Source of the DNA: Pezizomycotina sp. ARF18
Lineage: Eukaryota; Ascomycota
Length of the DNA stretch: 64,000 bases
Assembly: GCA_002224055.1 (NCBI GenBank)
Contig: AZLU01000129.1
Span: 1-64,000, forward strand
Direction: 5' to 3'
Position numbers and translations under genes: made by a program. The notes under the pieces are model-generated. The model searched no databases. It was not told the origin of the DNA and saw only the letters and a list, made by a program, of their open reading frames with translations. This document shows, piece after piece, positions 9,817 through 20,397 of this stretch; the first letter of the stretch is position 1; every line of letters begins with the position of its first letter.

Positions 9817-12037
9817 TTAGCTGGAAGCCGGATCGGTTATACCGCCATTACTGATAATATAGGTCGCTTCGGCTTCGGGACAGTCGGGGCTATCTTGAAT
9901 CTATAAATTTGTGAGCACCAATAATAAATCTAGAAGAAGAGGATAAGAACAAACCTTTGCCACGCGTTCTTCGCCGCGTCCTTTACGCTAGAAAGTGGTG
10001 AAGCACAGCTAGGATTAACTCTCTAACTCTCTAAATAATTATATATAAATTGTCGGATCCATCCATACCAAAAGAATCCGTGTCGCACTGGCATGGGCAA
10101 GTACGTGGCCTCCGACAGGTTTGCGTCTATGCAATCATTCATATATTCTTAGCCAATTTTACTCCTTTACAGCTCTACCCAGTGATTCTGTAGACAATGA
10201 TAAATAAGTAAAGTGCAAGGTTACCACGACCACTTACCCATCTGCTCCAGCGAAGAGCGCACTGGCTCCAGGATCACTCTGTACTTGGTTCGTCTATAGC
10301 GTTACAACCTGTGAGCGGTGAAGTTCCAAACGAAAAGCTGGTATGATAGGATTTCCTACCATGAAAACTGCTATATTGAATTCTATGAAAAGAAATCAAA
10401 CCCGTTTAATAAAGTAATAACAATAATAACCAATAGCGCGAATGAACAAGGGACTAGATTCAAGATATCCCAGCTTAACTCACCCTCAGCCATGGTCGTA
10501 AGTTTTGCAAGCATTTTGGCCAAGCTTCTGTTGGCGTTCTGACAATTCTCCGCGCCCGGAGTAGTCAACGCGGAAGCATGCGATAATGGAATCCACAATG
10601 AGCAAACGATATTCACCGGACGCGAAAGATTGCCCGAGTTGCTGAATCAGTTCGAGCTGAACTTCGCTATTCACGCACGAGCATACAAAATGTTCTCAAG
10701 GCAGGCGTCGCCTTCTACGCCAAATCGTTTGGCAATTTCTCGGATCCTTGTGAAACGATTTTTAGTGCATAGTCTAAATCATCATGCTCGCGGTAGCGCA
10801 TCTGGAGAAAGTATACCTTTCTGGTCTAAAAGTTCCTTCGGTATCGACATATGCAGCCTGTCAAAGTAATTCAGTAATTTTTCAGAAATGAACAAAAAAA
10901 AATGAGAAAATGAGAGCAAAAAAAAAAAAAAAAAAAAAAAAAGAAGCACGTACCTTGCCTGCTGCACCGCCCATGCTCTGGTAATCAAGTGAGTATATAA
11001 TTCAAACCTCTAGCTAGGTGTATGGCGGACTTACTCGCGGTAATTGGCACGTAACGCATAGGGTGTGGCTCATTTGAGTTTTACCGCATCCTTTGAGAGA
11101 GACAGGAAAGTCAATCAGTAAATTTCGTGTACTATATAATGAATAAAAACCCGTGGATTAAGAAATCATACGGAATTCTCCATAGACCTGTTAATAAAGT
11201 CATTGTTGGTTAGTTCACTGCTTTCGGAAGAAACAAAGCTTTCGCTGCGACTAGATTGGATTTTTTATCGCGGAACTTACCTCGGAGACACTCATGGTAT
11301 TGATTCCACCTCCAAGGATGGCATCCAAATTCTTACTCCCCGTGGAGATCTTGTAGACACGCCTACGTTGCTGGCCGTATTCGAATGCGGTGCAAAACAT
11401 TGAGCCCGAGGGACTCATTTTCGCAACAGCATCTTTGATTTTGTCTACTTTAACCTGTGCAACGAAGTAAAGAACTCAGCAGCGGTGTTTTGTCGGCTGT
11501 CAAAATCGAACGCGGGACGTACAAAGTATGTGGAAGCAGTGAGCTGATACTTACTTCACTCAACCCCTTGATCTTTCCCAAGGTTTTCCTCATTGCTCCG
11601 TGGACAGACTAGATTGTAGCAAGGTTAAAATACCACTTTCAGTTTAAGTTGAAAAGAGTTCAGGAGGAACATTCTGTGAGTAACCAGGGTTAAGTCACGT
11701 ACAGCAACCGTACAGTAGCCGGCAGCGCGGAGCTTGGCAATATCTGAAGCACCAATGCCTATGTAGAATCGTATCGAGATGTATATCAGCACAGGCAGAG
11801 AGCAGAGTTGAGAGTAAACAGTGTATTACATTCTAATACATACCATGATTTTGGAGTTGATCAATATCAACAATTTGTGATTCCTGGAAGGGAACCGTCA
11901 ATGAAGATTTAACTCCTCGAGGGGGTGGAAAGTGGTATGATATGATGCGTTTTGTAGGATGGCTGCGCTGATTGGAAGTGAATCCAATTCAAGCTTACCT
12001 CGTCGGAATCAAGAGCTTCAATCTCTTCGGCAGTCAT
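9817..12037 (-). CDS. DMC1: Meiotic recombinase DMC1 (RecA/Rad51 family)
   Basis: ATP-dependent strand-exchange protein that forms filaments on single-stranded DNA and pairs homologues at meiosis. Exon 1 (12037-11999) reads [13 protein letters not shown] with a GTAAGC donor. Following exons give the N-terminal helix-hairpin-helix part ([31 protein letters not shown]), then [19 protein letters not shown], a Walker A exon with CGKTQMSHT (about 11090-11060), and Walker B in [12 protein letters not shown] (about 10610-10570). Later come [30 protein letters not shown] (about 10120-10080), [11 protein letters not shown] and [14 protein letters not shown], ending in DPASS and a stop at 9819-9817. 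About ten small exons. DMC1 is preferred over RAD51 because of LDAILGGG, the [15 protein letters not shown] block and the [11 protein letters not shown] tail. Its presence implies a sexual cycle now or recently. Confidence 0.92.
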
Positions 12038-12973
12038 TTTTCAATTGATATTCAACGGTCCGGGATGTCTCTAGTGCTCTGGTAATTTACGAATGGATGT
12101 TTCTGCTGTGAACAAAATGCTCAAAGGATAAAAGCTTTACTAAGTGAAGTAATACAACATGATGGAGTTAGAACGATGCGTGAAAGGCAGACGGTAATAA
12201 TAAAATTGGAGCCCTCTTGGATAGATATCCACTTCGACTCGGCTTGGATATATAAACTGAGGTAAGTAAACTGTTATACTTACGAAATGAACAGCTGGCT
12301 ATTTTTGGTTTCCTTTTAATTCTTCTCTGCTTCTCTTTTGCGGTCAATTGCGTTTGGTAGTTGGACACAAAAATTAAGGAAGGAAAGGAAGAAAGGAAGA
12401 AAGAAAGAAAGAAAGAGAAGAAGAAGAGGACGAAGAGGGGGATCCAAGGAGAAGAAAAAAAATAAGAGGAAAAAAAAAAAGGGGGGGGGGGGGTGTTACC
12501 AATAATTTAGAAATATGCTATTTACTGGAAGTAGATGGAAAAAAAAAGAGTAGGAATATATATATATATATATATGACGAACCAAGGAAGAACGAGAGAC
12601 TTTGGGAGCGAGCACAAAAGTAAATGGCCCTCTTCACCGTATGGATGGGGCATAATTACTAATTGCCTAGAAGTATATAGCGGTATTTTGCGAGCATGTA
12701 CCTATTACCAAGCAGGTAAATATTCAAATGACGAGATCTCTACTGAAAGCATAGCAGCTTAGATCAAGGATATGTATATATATACGATCATACACGCACG
12801 TAGAGAAATTTCAGAATAATCTTTAAGTGTTATAGAGCAAGAGCGTATGTAGAGTCCAGTACTTCGTAGGGCCCCAGGTAAAGTAAAGCAAGGGGGAAGA
12901 AGAAATAAGGGATTTGCACAGTGCTAAAATTAAACTTTATACACGAAATTACTTCAACGCCTGTATATCCTCT

Positions 12974-13012
12974 CTTCTTCTTCTTCTTCTTCTTCTTCTT
13001 CTTCTTCTTCTT
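12974..13012. repeat. (CTT)13 microsatellite
   Basis: Perfect or near-perfect CTT trinucleotide repeat of about 39 bases in non-coding DNA. Confidence 0.9.
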
Positions 13013-14021
13013 TGGAACAACTGAGTAATATATATATATGTATTCATTATGTCCTCATCTTTCCCTCGTTTATAAGAAACTTCATCTACACCTCATTTCT
13101 TTCTCCACTTTCATTCTCTCGGTCTAGGAATATTTTAGTAGCTTATTCACATGCACATCTCATCAACTTGGATATGTATCATACAAGAATCATCAGCTAC
13201 TCCGCGTACAAGGAATTGCTCTCAATATGCAGAATTAGAACAAAAATTTGTGAACCGCAAAAAAACATGAATATAAATTCGAAAGTGAAACGCGACATAA
13301 GAAGTAACTAAGCGTATTGCGCCGGATAGGACGATGCTAGCAAAGAGAAAGTAGATTAAAACTCGAAAATGGGAGGACCGAGAAAAAAAAAGCCTATGTA
13401 GGCAAGGATAGCGCCTTGAAACTTGACAGGCTAGAATCCCTATTCATTTGAAAATACCTATCCTCGTTTCCGTTTGCCTTTCCACCTCTCCAAAGTAAGG
13501 TCAGGAGGTACTTCTATTAGGTCGAACGAGTTGAACAAGTTGGAAACCGGTTCAACTCCCTATATATCTTTCATCTTATGTGAGATAACCCTTTGTCAAG
13601 TTGAATCCTTTCAGGTACATGGGCCTGTTAAACGGAAGACTTGTGAGAGAAAGAGGTGAGTGAGAAGTCATCTCTCGCCAGTACTAGACTAATTGGGAAT
13701 TCTTGAAAACAAACGCGTCTAGAAGCTTTCTTAACGAGGGGAATGAGTACTATAGACTAGTTCCATAACGCGAAGAAAAGGCTCAACGGCGGTTGGATAG
13801 GGAAACCTTTATTTCCCGGAAAGTGCACAATACTGACAATAAAAAAAAACGTAATAATAACTACCAAGATAACTGAAATCAAACTGTCAAGGGCTTGTTT
13901 CGACGCATTGAATAAAAAGAAAAAGGACAGTAGAAATAGAGAAATGGAGAATTGGTTTTCAGAGTGATTTTGAAAAAGTAATCAGACAGAAACTAACAGC
14001 AAGATTATTTTGGGAGTGGGT

Positions 14022-14022
<1 letters not shown>

Positions 14023-14055
<33 letters not shown>
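14023..14055. repeat. T33 homopolymer
   Basis: Uninterrupted T-run just beyond the 3' end of the minus-strand zinc-knuckle gene, so it is an A-run in that gene's sense direction. Its length is probably approximate. Confidence 0.85.
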
Positions 14056-14056
<1 letters not shown>

Positions 14057-14247
14057 ATAAAGGGACTCGGGCACCGTAGCACAACTAAAATTGGTATATT
14101 GTTTCTAAATGTAGGAAATCGCCCATTTGGAATGGCCCCTTTTGATAAGAAAAAGGGCCTGTAGGACAAAATTCTCTACAAAAGGCCTCTTTCATACAGT
14201 GCTCCAAAGAAAGCCAATCATTGAGAATGTCAGCGCCGGAACTGCTT

Positions 14248-15718
14248 CTAAGCCACCGGGACTGTGGTATTATTCGTGCCCGAAGTACCGGCTGGTTCTG
14301 CTGAGGTAGCCACAGTGGCGGGAGGTGCTGTACTACCAGCATTTGCAGAAGCGCTTCCGTCATTGTCGGCATTGGAGCTGAGGACATTCACGACTCTGGA
14401 GCGGGAGAAAAAAATTTCCTAGGTCAGCGTTCCCCATTTGGATTTTCTTAGGATGCCATTTAGATAATGGAGTTTTTCACGTACAATATGCCCGGCTTCA
14501 CCGCACCTATAGCAAGTCTTGCCTGCCGTATTAAGTGGCCCACCATTCGGCGCAGTGCAGTCACGGCTGATATGGCCCTAATAAAAAGATTAATGTATAG
14601 TTAGAGAGATTTCCGTCTTTTGTAAACAAAAAAAGTAGTAAAAAAACCAGAAACCGTCGCCTACGAGTTTCCACAAGCATAGCATTTCATCGCCTGCGCC
14701 TGACAGTCTCTAGCATAATGATTTGGCCCTATTCAGTTTCGGTCAGAATGGCTATTTATTTCCCTAAGAACTGAGCGGTATGAAGACTGCTTACCACCGC
14801 ATTTGTAACATGTTGCAGATCTCGGCGCTCCACATAACCCCCGCGCATTCCCCCATACCGCCACCACGACCTACAAAACCTCTGCCTACACCGGATTGGT
14901 TCGGGCAGCTTCTTGAGATGTGACCGGGTTGCCCACAGGAATAACAGCGACCACCCCCGGTGCCCCGGCAAGTCGCAGCGTAGGACAATCAGCTTGAACA
15001 TGACCGAGTCCCTGACATGATAGCATTGCTTCGCTACGGCTGCATATTAGCGAAAGGCAATAGCAGTCAGACATTATAGAAAAGAGAGCGATACTTTTCG
15101 GTAGTCCGAGGGTGCGGGCAGCTGTTAGATTCGTGTCCTAGCTATAACAGTTAATCCCTCCTCCTCCAATCTCACGTCCTAAGATGTTTCTCCCTTCTTT
15201 TCTTTAGAAAAAAAAAAGAAAAAATAGGGAAGGAGAGAAAGATGATAGTGGGTACAAACCAGGTTGCTTGCCTGCAAGATTATAAATTAGTTAACTTAAG
15301 GTCGTTTAATTTGGTTATAACTGCCATCTAGATTTCTCTTGAGTCGCCGAGTTTTCAAACTCACAATTATAGCAAAGTCGCTCCGCTGAAGAGCAAACCT
15401 GTTCGTTTTCAATCGAATATAACATGTCAGTATAATAAGGTCTCTCGTACTATCTCTAAGCATAATTCAAATAAATAGTATAGATTTTGATGTTAGGGTT
15501 TCCCCCCCCCTTTTTTTTTCTTTCTTTTTGTAAATATTAATATTTTGACATTATAATAAAGAAGGAGCGTTTACCTCAGCAAAATGGCCGATTGAACCGC
15601 ACCTAACAAAACGAATCATAAAATAAATTGTCAGAGTAAGCACGTTCCGTTCGACAGCAAGAGGTATTATATGCAGGTTTCCAGACTTATAGCATGCTTT
15701 TCGAGACAAAGATGTCAT
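14248..15718 (-). CDS. GIS2: CCHC zinc-knuckle protein, Gis2/Byr3/CNBP type
   Basis: Small nucleic-acid-binding protein made of tandem CCHC knuckles; in yeasts and animals this family binds mRNA and single-stranded G-rich DNA and affects translation and stress granules. From ATG 15718 the first exons encode MTSLSRKACYKCG, then IGHFAE, VCSSAERLCYNCK, QPGHESNSCPHPRTTE, CQGLGHVQADCPTLRL, CYSCGQPGHISRSCPNQSG, a GGPNHYARDC-type knuckle, GHISRDCTAPNGG and CYRCGEAGHIS. That is about seven knuckles, with a Gly/Arg linker and an acid-free Ser/Thr/Ala tail ending VPVA and a stop at 14250-14248. Exons are tiny: 15718-15687, 15602-15575, 15398-15365, 15271-15260 (12 bases) and 15137-15095. One-base frame changes lie near 15019 (CAT-TGT expected) and 14960 (G-run). 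This is not a retroelement Gag: the knuckle number, introns and spacing fit the host family. Confidence 0.88.
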
Positions 15719-16229
15719 TTCTTCGATAATACAGAGAATGCCCTTCGGGATATATCTCCAGATGTATAGTAAGCTATTAGCAGACCCCTCAAAGCTTTTT
15801 TTTCTTTCTTTTTTTCAAAAGTAATATATAGCGAGAAAATATCCCAATTGTAAAATGAAGCCGTATTGGGAATGAGTTCCAAGCCCGGCTACCGAGCAAA
15901 GGTAACAACGAATTGAGAAATTACCTCTTGCTCACTCTAATATCACAAACCTGAAGCTATATGAATGTGATATTCAAATATGACCGAGTGGTAATGGTTA
16001 TACTCCTGCGGCGCACAATCCCTATGATCCAGCCAAACTGTTTTCCTAAGAGGGTCGGTTAGAAGAACGTGATTACCGCAGCAAAAACGAGAAGGGGAAA
16101 ATTGTTGCACAATGATCCTGAAGTAAACAACGTCACGATCGATCCACTAAGGATCAGACCCAGCTGTTTAGATGAATGCCAAAGCTATAGAGGTCTCGTA
16201 GCAAAAGCAGGAGCCTCCAAGCTCCCCCT

Positions 16230-16266
<37 letters not shown>

Positions 16267-17822
16267 TAGTTTGCCTATTCATTTTGTTTCTGTTTATTTT
16301 TCTGATTTTGATTTTATATATATATTAAAAAAGGAAGAATGATAGGAATACTTAAGTGTATTATATATTTCAATCTGTCCCTTTTGTAATTATATTACTG
16401 TTCTAAGCAACTTCTCCTTCGTCTTCTTTAACTATTCATTTGATTTTTTTTTATCCCTCTCCGTTCGTCCTCCACAAAAAAGTGGGAGTTGTCTAGGAGC
16501 GATAATTTATTATATGAATAATTATTTGTACGACCTTACCTGTCGTTGTGTGTAATCGCACGCGACTTTTTTTTTTTTTTTTTTTAATATATATATATAT
16601 ATATTATAAAAAATTGTAGATTTTAATAGATATACTCTAGTTCTTTCGAGATGCCAACGTTAAGGCCCCCTTTTCGATATTTCTCCTTCTCCTACTCCTC
16701 CTCCATCTCCTTATTTTTCATTTCTTTTATTTTATTTTATTTCATTTTATTTTCTTTTTTAAATAATGTTATAATCGTGTGTTCAAATATCATCACAGAT
16801 CTTGTGGAGAAAGGAAGTGGTACGGAGAGGATCGCTTGGGAAGAGGAGAAATCAACGAGGAATTTACCTAGGAAGTTGATGCCAAAGCAATAACCGATAA
16901 AGGGAACAGAAGCCGTGGGATTTTTTTTTTCGACCTTTTTGCTCTCCGGCAGTGAAAACCGTAATGTACCTTTCCCTATTTTTCACCTTCAACGGCCCCC
17001 GAACGACAGCTGTTTCTCCACACCAACTCCAAACTCCAAGACAGGCCTCTTTCGAACTTGAAATTCTTCTCGGGGGATATATTTTTTTATATGTTTTTCG
17101 TTCGATCGAGGGATATTTGAGTAAGGAGGTGCCACGAAGGATAGGCTAAACAAAAAAAAAAATAAAAAAAAAAATAGAAAAATAGAAATAAAATGAAAAT
17201 AATAAAAATAAAGTAAATCAGATAAATAACATTAAAATCAACAAATAAATAAAAAGCACCTAGTATTATATTTGTCCCTTGTCCAAAGGAGGGAAATCAA
17301 GAGAGCAAAAATAAATAATACGGTTAGCTTCAAGTCTTCGAAAAAATTGTGGGTACGTTACGCTCTTGCCTTTCTTTCCCTCTTTACTTCTGTTTATTTT
17401 ATTTCCATATAATAGTAGTGATTTACCTCCACTACTTTTCATATTTTCTTTTCTCTTTTTACTTTATTCTATTTTATTTTATTTCTTTCTTTGTGTTTTA
17501 ATCTGTTTATTCTCGCTTTTCTTCCTTTTCTTTGGTTCTCTATTTCATTTTTTTTCTCACACACTTGCTTTTCCCAAAGCATTTCTTTCTTTTTTCTCGC
17601 CGGGCCTTGAGCGCTCTCGGGGGCAATATATATTGTTGAAGAAAGTAGTCGCTATGGGATCCCTACGTAAAAAACGAGAGTGGCGAATGAAAGGAAAATA
17701 GCGACGCCTTCGTGGATCTGTATGCGTATTGCCCGTTTATGATAGAGATGATGGTACGTTTGCACAATACGTCTAGTTGACCTTGAAAGATCAACTTATG
17801 GAGGAAAGGAAAAAAGAGCGAC
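15719..17822. other. AT-rich spacer
   Basis: No gene is seen. It holds T34 at 16232-16265, a T-run and (TA)n near 16567-16605, long pyrimidine blocks (16640-16770, 17360-17580), and an A-rich block at 17150-17260. Long frames here are Phe/Ser/Leu-rich translations of pyrimidine tracts. Confidence 0.45.
16232..16265. repeat. T34 homopolymer
   Basis: Uninterrupted T-run preceded by a short C/T stretch. No element body or target duplication is recognised beside it. Confidence 0.85.
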
Positions 17823-18093
17823 ATGCTCCGCTTCCCTCCTGAAGCTCATTGTCGTATGCGAAAGGCATTGAAGGTCCCCTTGGAAAGCGTGCACTTTAAT
17901 TTGTATGACTTTGAACTCTTGCAAAAAAAGTACGGTAAAAAGATTAACATTGCCCTATTATATTCTCCCTCCAGTTTATTCCGATTCTAATTTTTTCGAA
18001 GCCGCATCAGCACGTTTTTATGCCATCAAAAGGCTTGATGTCTGCCAGCAGAAACTGAAAATGGCGATGTCTCGATCACTGAATCTGCTCTAG
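17823..18093 (+). CDS. Small two-exon protein, 76 residues, unknown
   Basis: Exon 1 (17823-17934) starts MLRFPPEAHCRMRKALK and continues VPLESVHFNLYDFELL; a 40-base intron (17935-17974, GTAAAA donor, CCTCCAG acceptor) leads to exon 2 (17975-18093), which encodes SNFFEAASARFYAIKRLDV and a Gln/Lys-rich helix before TAG 18091-18093. The intron is needed because the unspliced frame stops quickly, and the spliced frame is clean with no indel. Composition is mixed and amphipathic, with the last 45 residues likely helical. I do not recognise a family. It lies alone between the zinc-knuckle and 14-3-3 genes. A real small gene is more likely than chance, but unproven. Confidence 0.5.
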
Positions 18094-19176
18094 CCAGGAA
18101 CAGAAAATTATAGACGATAAGTATTCAGGTCAGCAAAGTGTTCATTGTATTTATTTCCGTCTGCCCTCCTGTATTTTATCTTATTTTCTTTCGGTATAAT
18201 TTTACACAGCCAGACGGAGTACTAAACAAATAAGGTCACACTCCTGCTCGTTGTGTGTTGGCATCTCAGAAAGCTTCCAAAATCACCAGTTTACAGTTAT
18301 TTTATTTTCCTTTGCAGCAATCGGAGGCATATATATAGGCGGTATCGCACTACCATCCATAAGAAGCAAGTCCAAGGAAACGCACCCGAAGCTAAATCAA
18401 AAAAAAAAAAAAAAAAAAAAAAAACGCCTCATCTTCGTTGAGGTGACAATGACGATTTTCTTGTTGGACGGATGAAATTGCAAGTCAACCGAAAACACTG
18501 GTTCTTTTTCACCCTTTTTTTTTTGGGAATTTTTTTCTCTTCTCACTGTGTTTAATGCGTAGCGAATATGCAGAGCTGCAGTGTGGGGTTAATAAGAAAA
18601 AAAGTAGTACTTTAAGGTACGAAAATACCCTCAACTCACCTCTCTGTCAAGACTTGTCCCTGTGTATTATCTGTACAATACATGGGGGTTTAGTGAGAGT
18701 ATCGTTCGTATTTTAAACCCCATAAATCCAATGGTCATGTCGCTCGTTTGTCTTCCTTCAAAAGGCCGTCTCCCATGCTCGTAGGGAGAAGTTATTGGCT
18801 ATATCGATAGCTTTCCTTGTTATGATATGATGAGGTAGGGAAGGGTCAAAATCGAGCTAGAGATTGAAGGCAGGAGAGTTTTTGGTTGGTCGAAATTTCC
18901 TTGATGAGAATCGAAAAAATTTATAGTTGTTTGGGAAAAAAAGGCAAGCCCGTTCGCTTTACAACTCCAATATCTTTTTAAAAAAAACTTTTCACCCTAC
19001 TAGTACTTACATCTTTTTCATTCCTCCTTCTAAGTACTCTTCTCATCTTCTTTTGTTTGTAAGCTAGTCTGTTATTGCGCAATGGTTCTATGGGCCATTT
19101 TTTTTTTTTAAAAAAAAAAAAGAAAAAAGCCTATTTGCAGAACACTACTCTGATGAGGGTTTATATCGCCTGTTCC

Positions 19177-19220
<44 letters not shown>

Positions 19221-20397
19221 GCTGCTTATTTCCAAGAGGAACTGACGGGCAGACAAAAATAATACGGGTTTGTTCACGTACCATCTAGGAAAAAAAAATC
19301 GCTGTTTTGCTTAGGTTATAAAATGTAGAATTTCATCGAGGAATGATCGCTGTCGCGATACATAAATAATGATAGTGATATTTATTCACCAACGAGTCTA
19401 CAGGTAAGTAGTGTTTATTATTATGAGTGTTGCTGTCAAAACACTACTAGTAGTACTTTGGAAGGCCTCACAGGAGCTGTTTACCGGCTCGGAATCCAGT
19501 GCGCCAGCATCAGATGATTAAAGTCCACAAACACCAAATCTCTTTGGGCAAGATTTCGAAATCATTGTTGTGCTTAGTAATAACAAACACTTAAATAAAA
19601 TACTCTATAATACGTATTACTAATACACATTAATCCAACGATTGCTTGCTTCTGAATCTGGATTTCAGCTTGAGTTCACTACCATCTATGCTTCAGCATC
19701 GTCTCGTTTTTTGGCCGCTCTCTTCTTTTAAACATAAATGCACAAGCAGGACCGATATGGATATAAGGGCTAAGCTGATTGCTTTTATTAGTTGCGAAAT
19801 TGGCAGCGGGGAGCAATTTATGCAGTAGGACTGAATTAACAAAGTGTAGGGGGTGCATTTATATAATTTACAGTGATATGGACATCGTTGATAAAGCCAT
19901 CCTAAGTGGAGCTGCACAAGTTTGTCATTATAGCGTCCAATGCCACACGGGACTAATGTGTCAATAGTAATGTATTAAGGGCTTTGTATTGCTTTGCTAT
20001 GATGCACATTGTTTGAGATCTTTGTTTCTTGTTTCTTTCTCTTTTTTTTTTATAGGTTTTTGGACTTTATTTCCGCATTGAAAAGAATAGAAGAGAAGAG
20101 AGAACACGGTATCGAGTACTTGAGTAAAGAATAGAACTCAAAGGGAAAATAATATACTAAGTATAATAGTAATAATGATTAATAAACCCCGGTGAACGAT
20201 CAGGAAACAACACCTCCCATCTCACTAAGGAAAAAAAAGGTCCTTTTTTCGCCTAGCGCTTATAAGTTAAACGCGGCACCTCCATTATAAAAAGATCGCC
20301 CCACCACAGGAGGCAGAAAATCTTCCTAGAAGATTAAAACAAGATCGTATTCTATTCCTTTGCCAGCGGTTTCACCACTTGTCTGCAGGGAGCATCG
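18094..20397. other. Spacer with A38 run
   Basis: No gene is supported. It contains A-runs at 18400-18424, a T12-A12 palindrome at 19098-19121 and A38 at 19181-19218. Short frames near 19646-19967 have mixed composition but no recognisable motif. Confidence 0.4.
19181..19218. repeat. A38 homopolymer
   Basis: One of the two longest homopolymers in the window, uninterrupted. It lies about 60 bases from the T12-A12 palindrome at 19098-19121. Confidence 0.85.

Larger units (their letters stand above)
12038..14247. other. Spacer with microsatellites and homopolymers
   Basis: No gene is supported. It holds a purine tract (12365-12493) ending in A10 then G13, (TA)n near 12558-12575, (CTT)13 at 12974-13012 and T33 at 14023-14055. 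Frames at 13012-13311 and 13474-13659 look random. The left end should include the DMC1 promoter and the right end the 3' end of the zinc-knuckle gene. Confidence 0.45.

Noticed and set aside
13474-13659. Possible RNA gene or ORF around GGTTCAACTCCC
   Set aside because: The sequence resembles a T-loop, but no matching stem or acceptor can be drawn, and the frame has no known motif.
14248-15718. CCHC knuckles as a retroelement Gag
   Set aside because: About seven regularly spaced knuckles split by many small introns, with the GHVQADCPTLRL and GHISRDCTAPNGG blocks, fit the host Gis2/CNBP family. There is no protease, reverse transcriptase or terminal repeat nearby.
19181-19218. Poly(A) run as tail of a SINE or processed gene copy
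   Set aside because: No element body, RNA polymerase III promoter boxes or flanking target duplication is visible, and equally long runs occur in both orientations all over the window.
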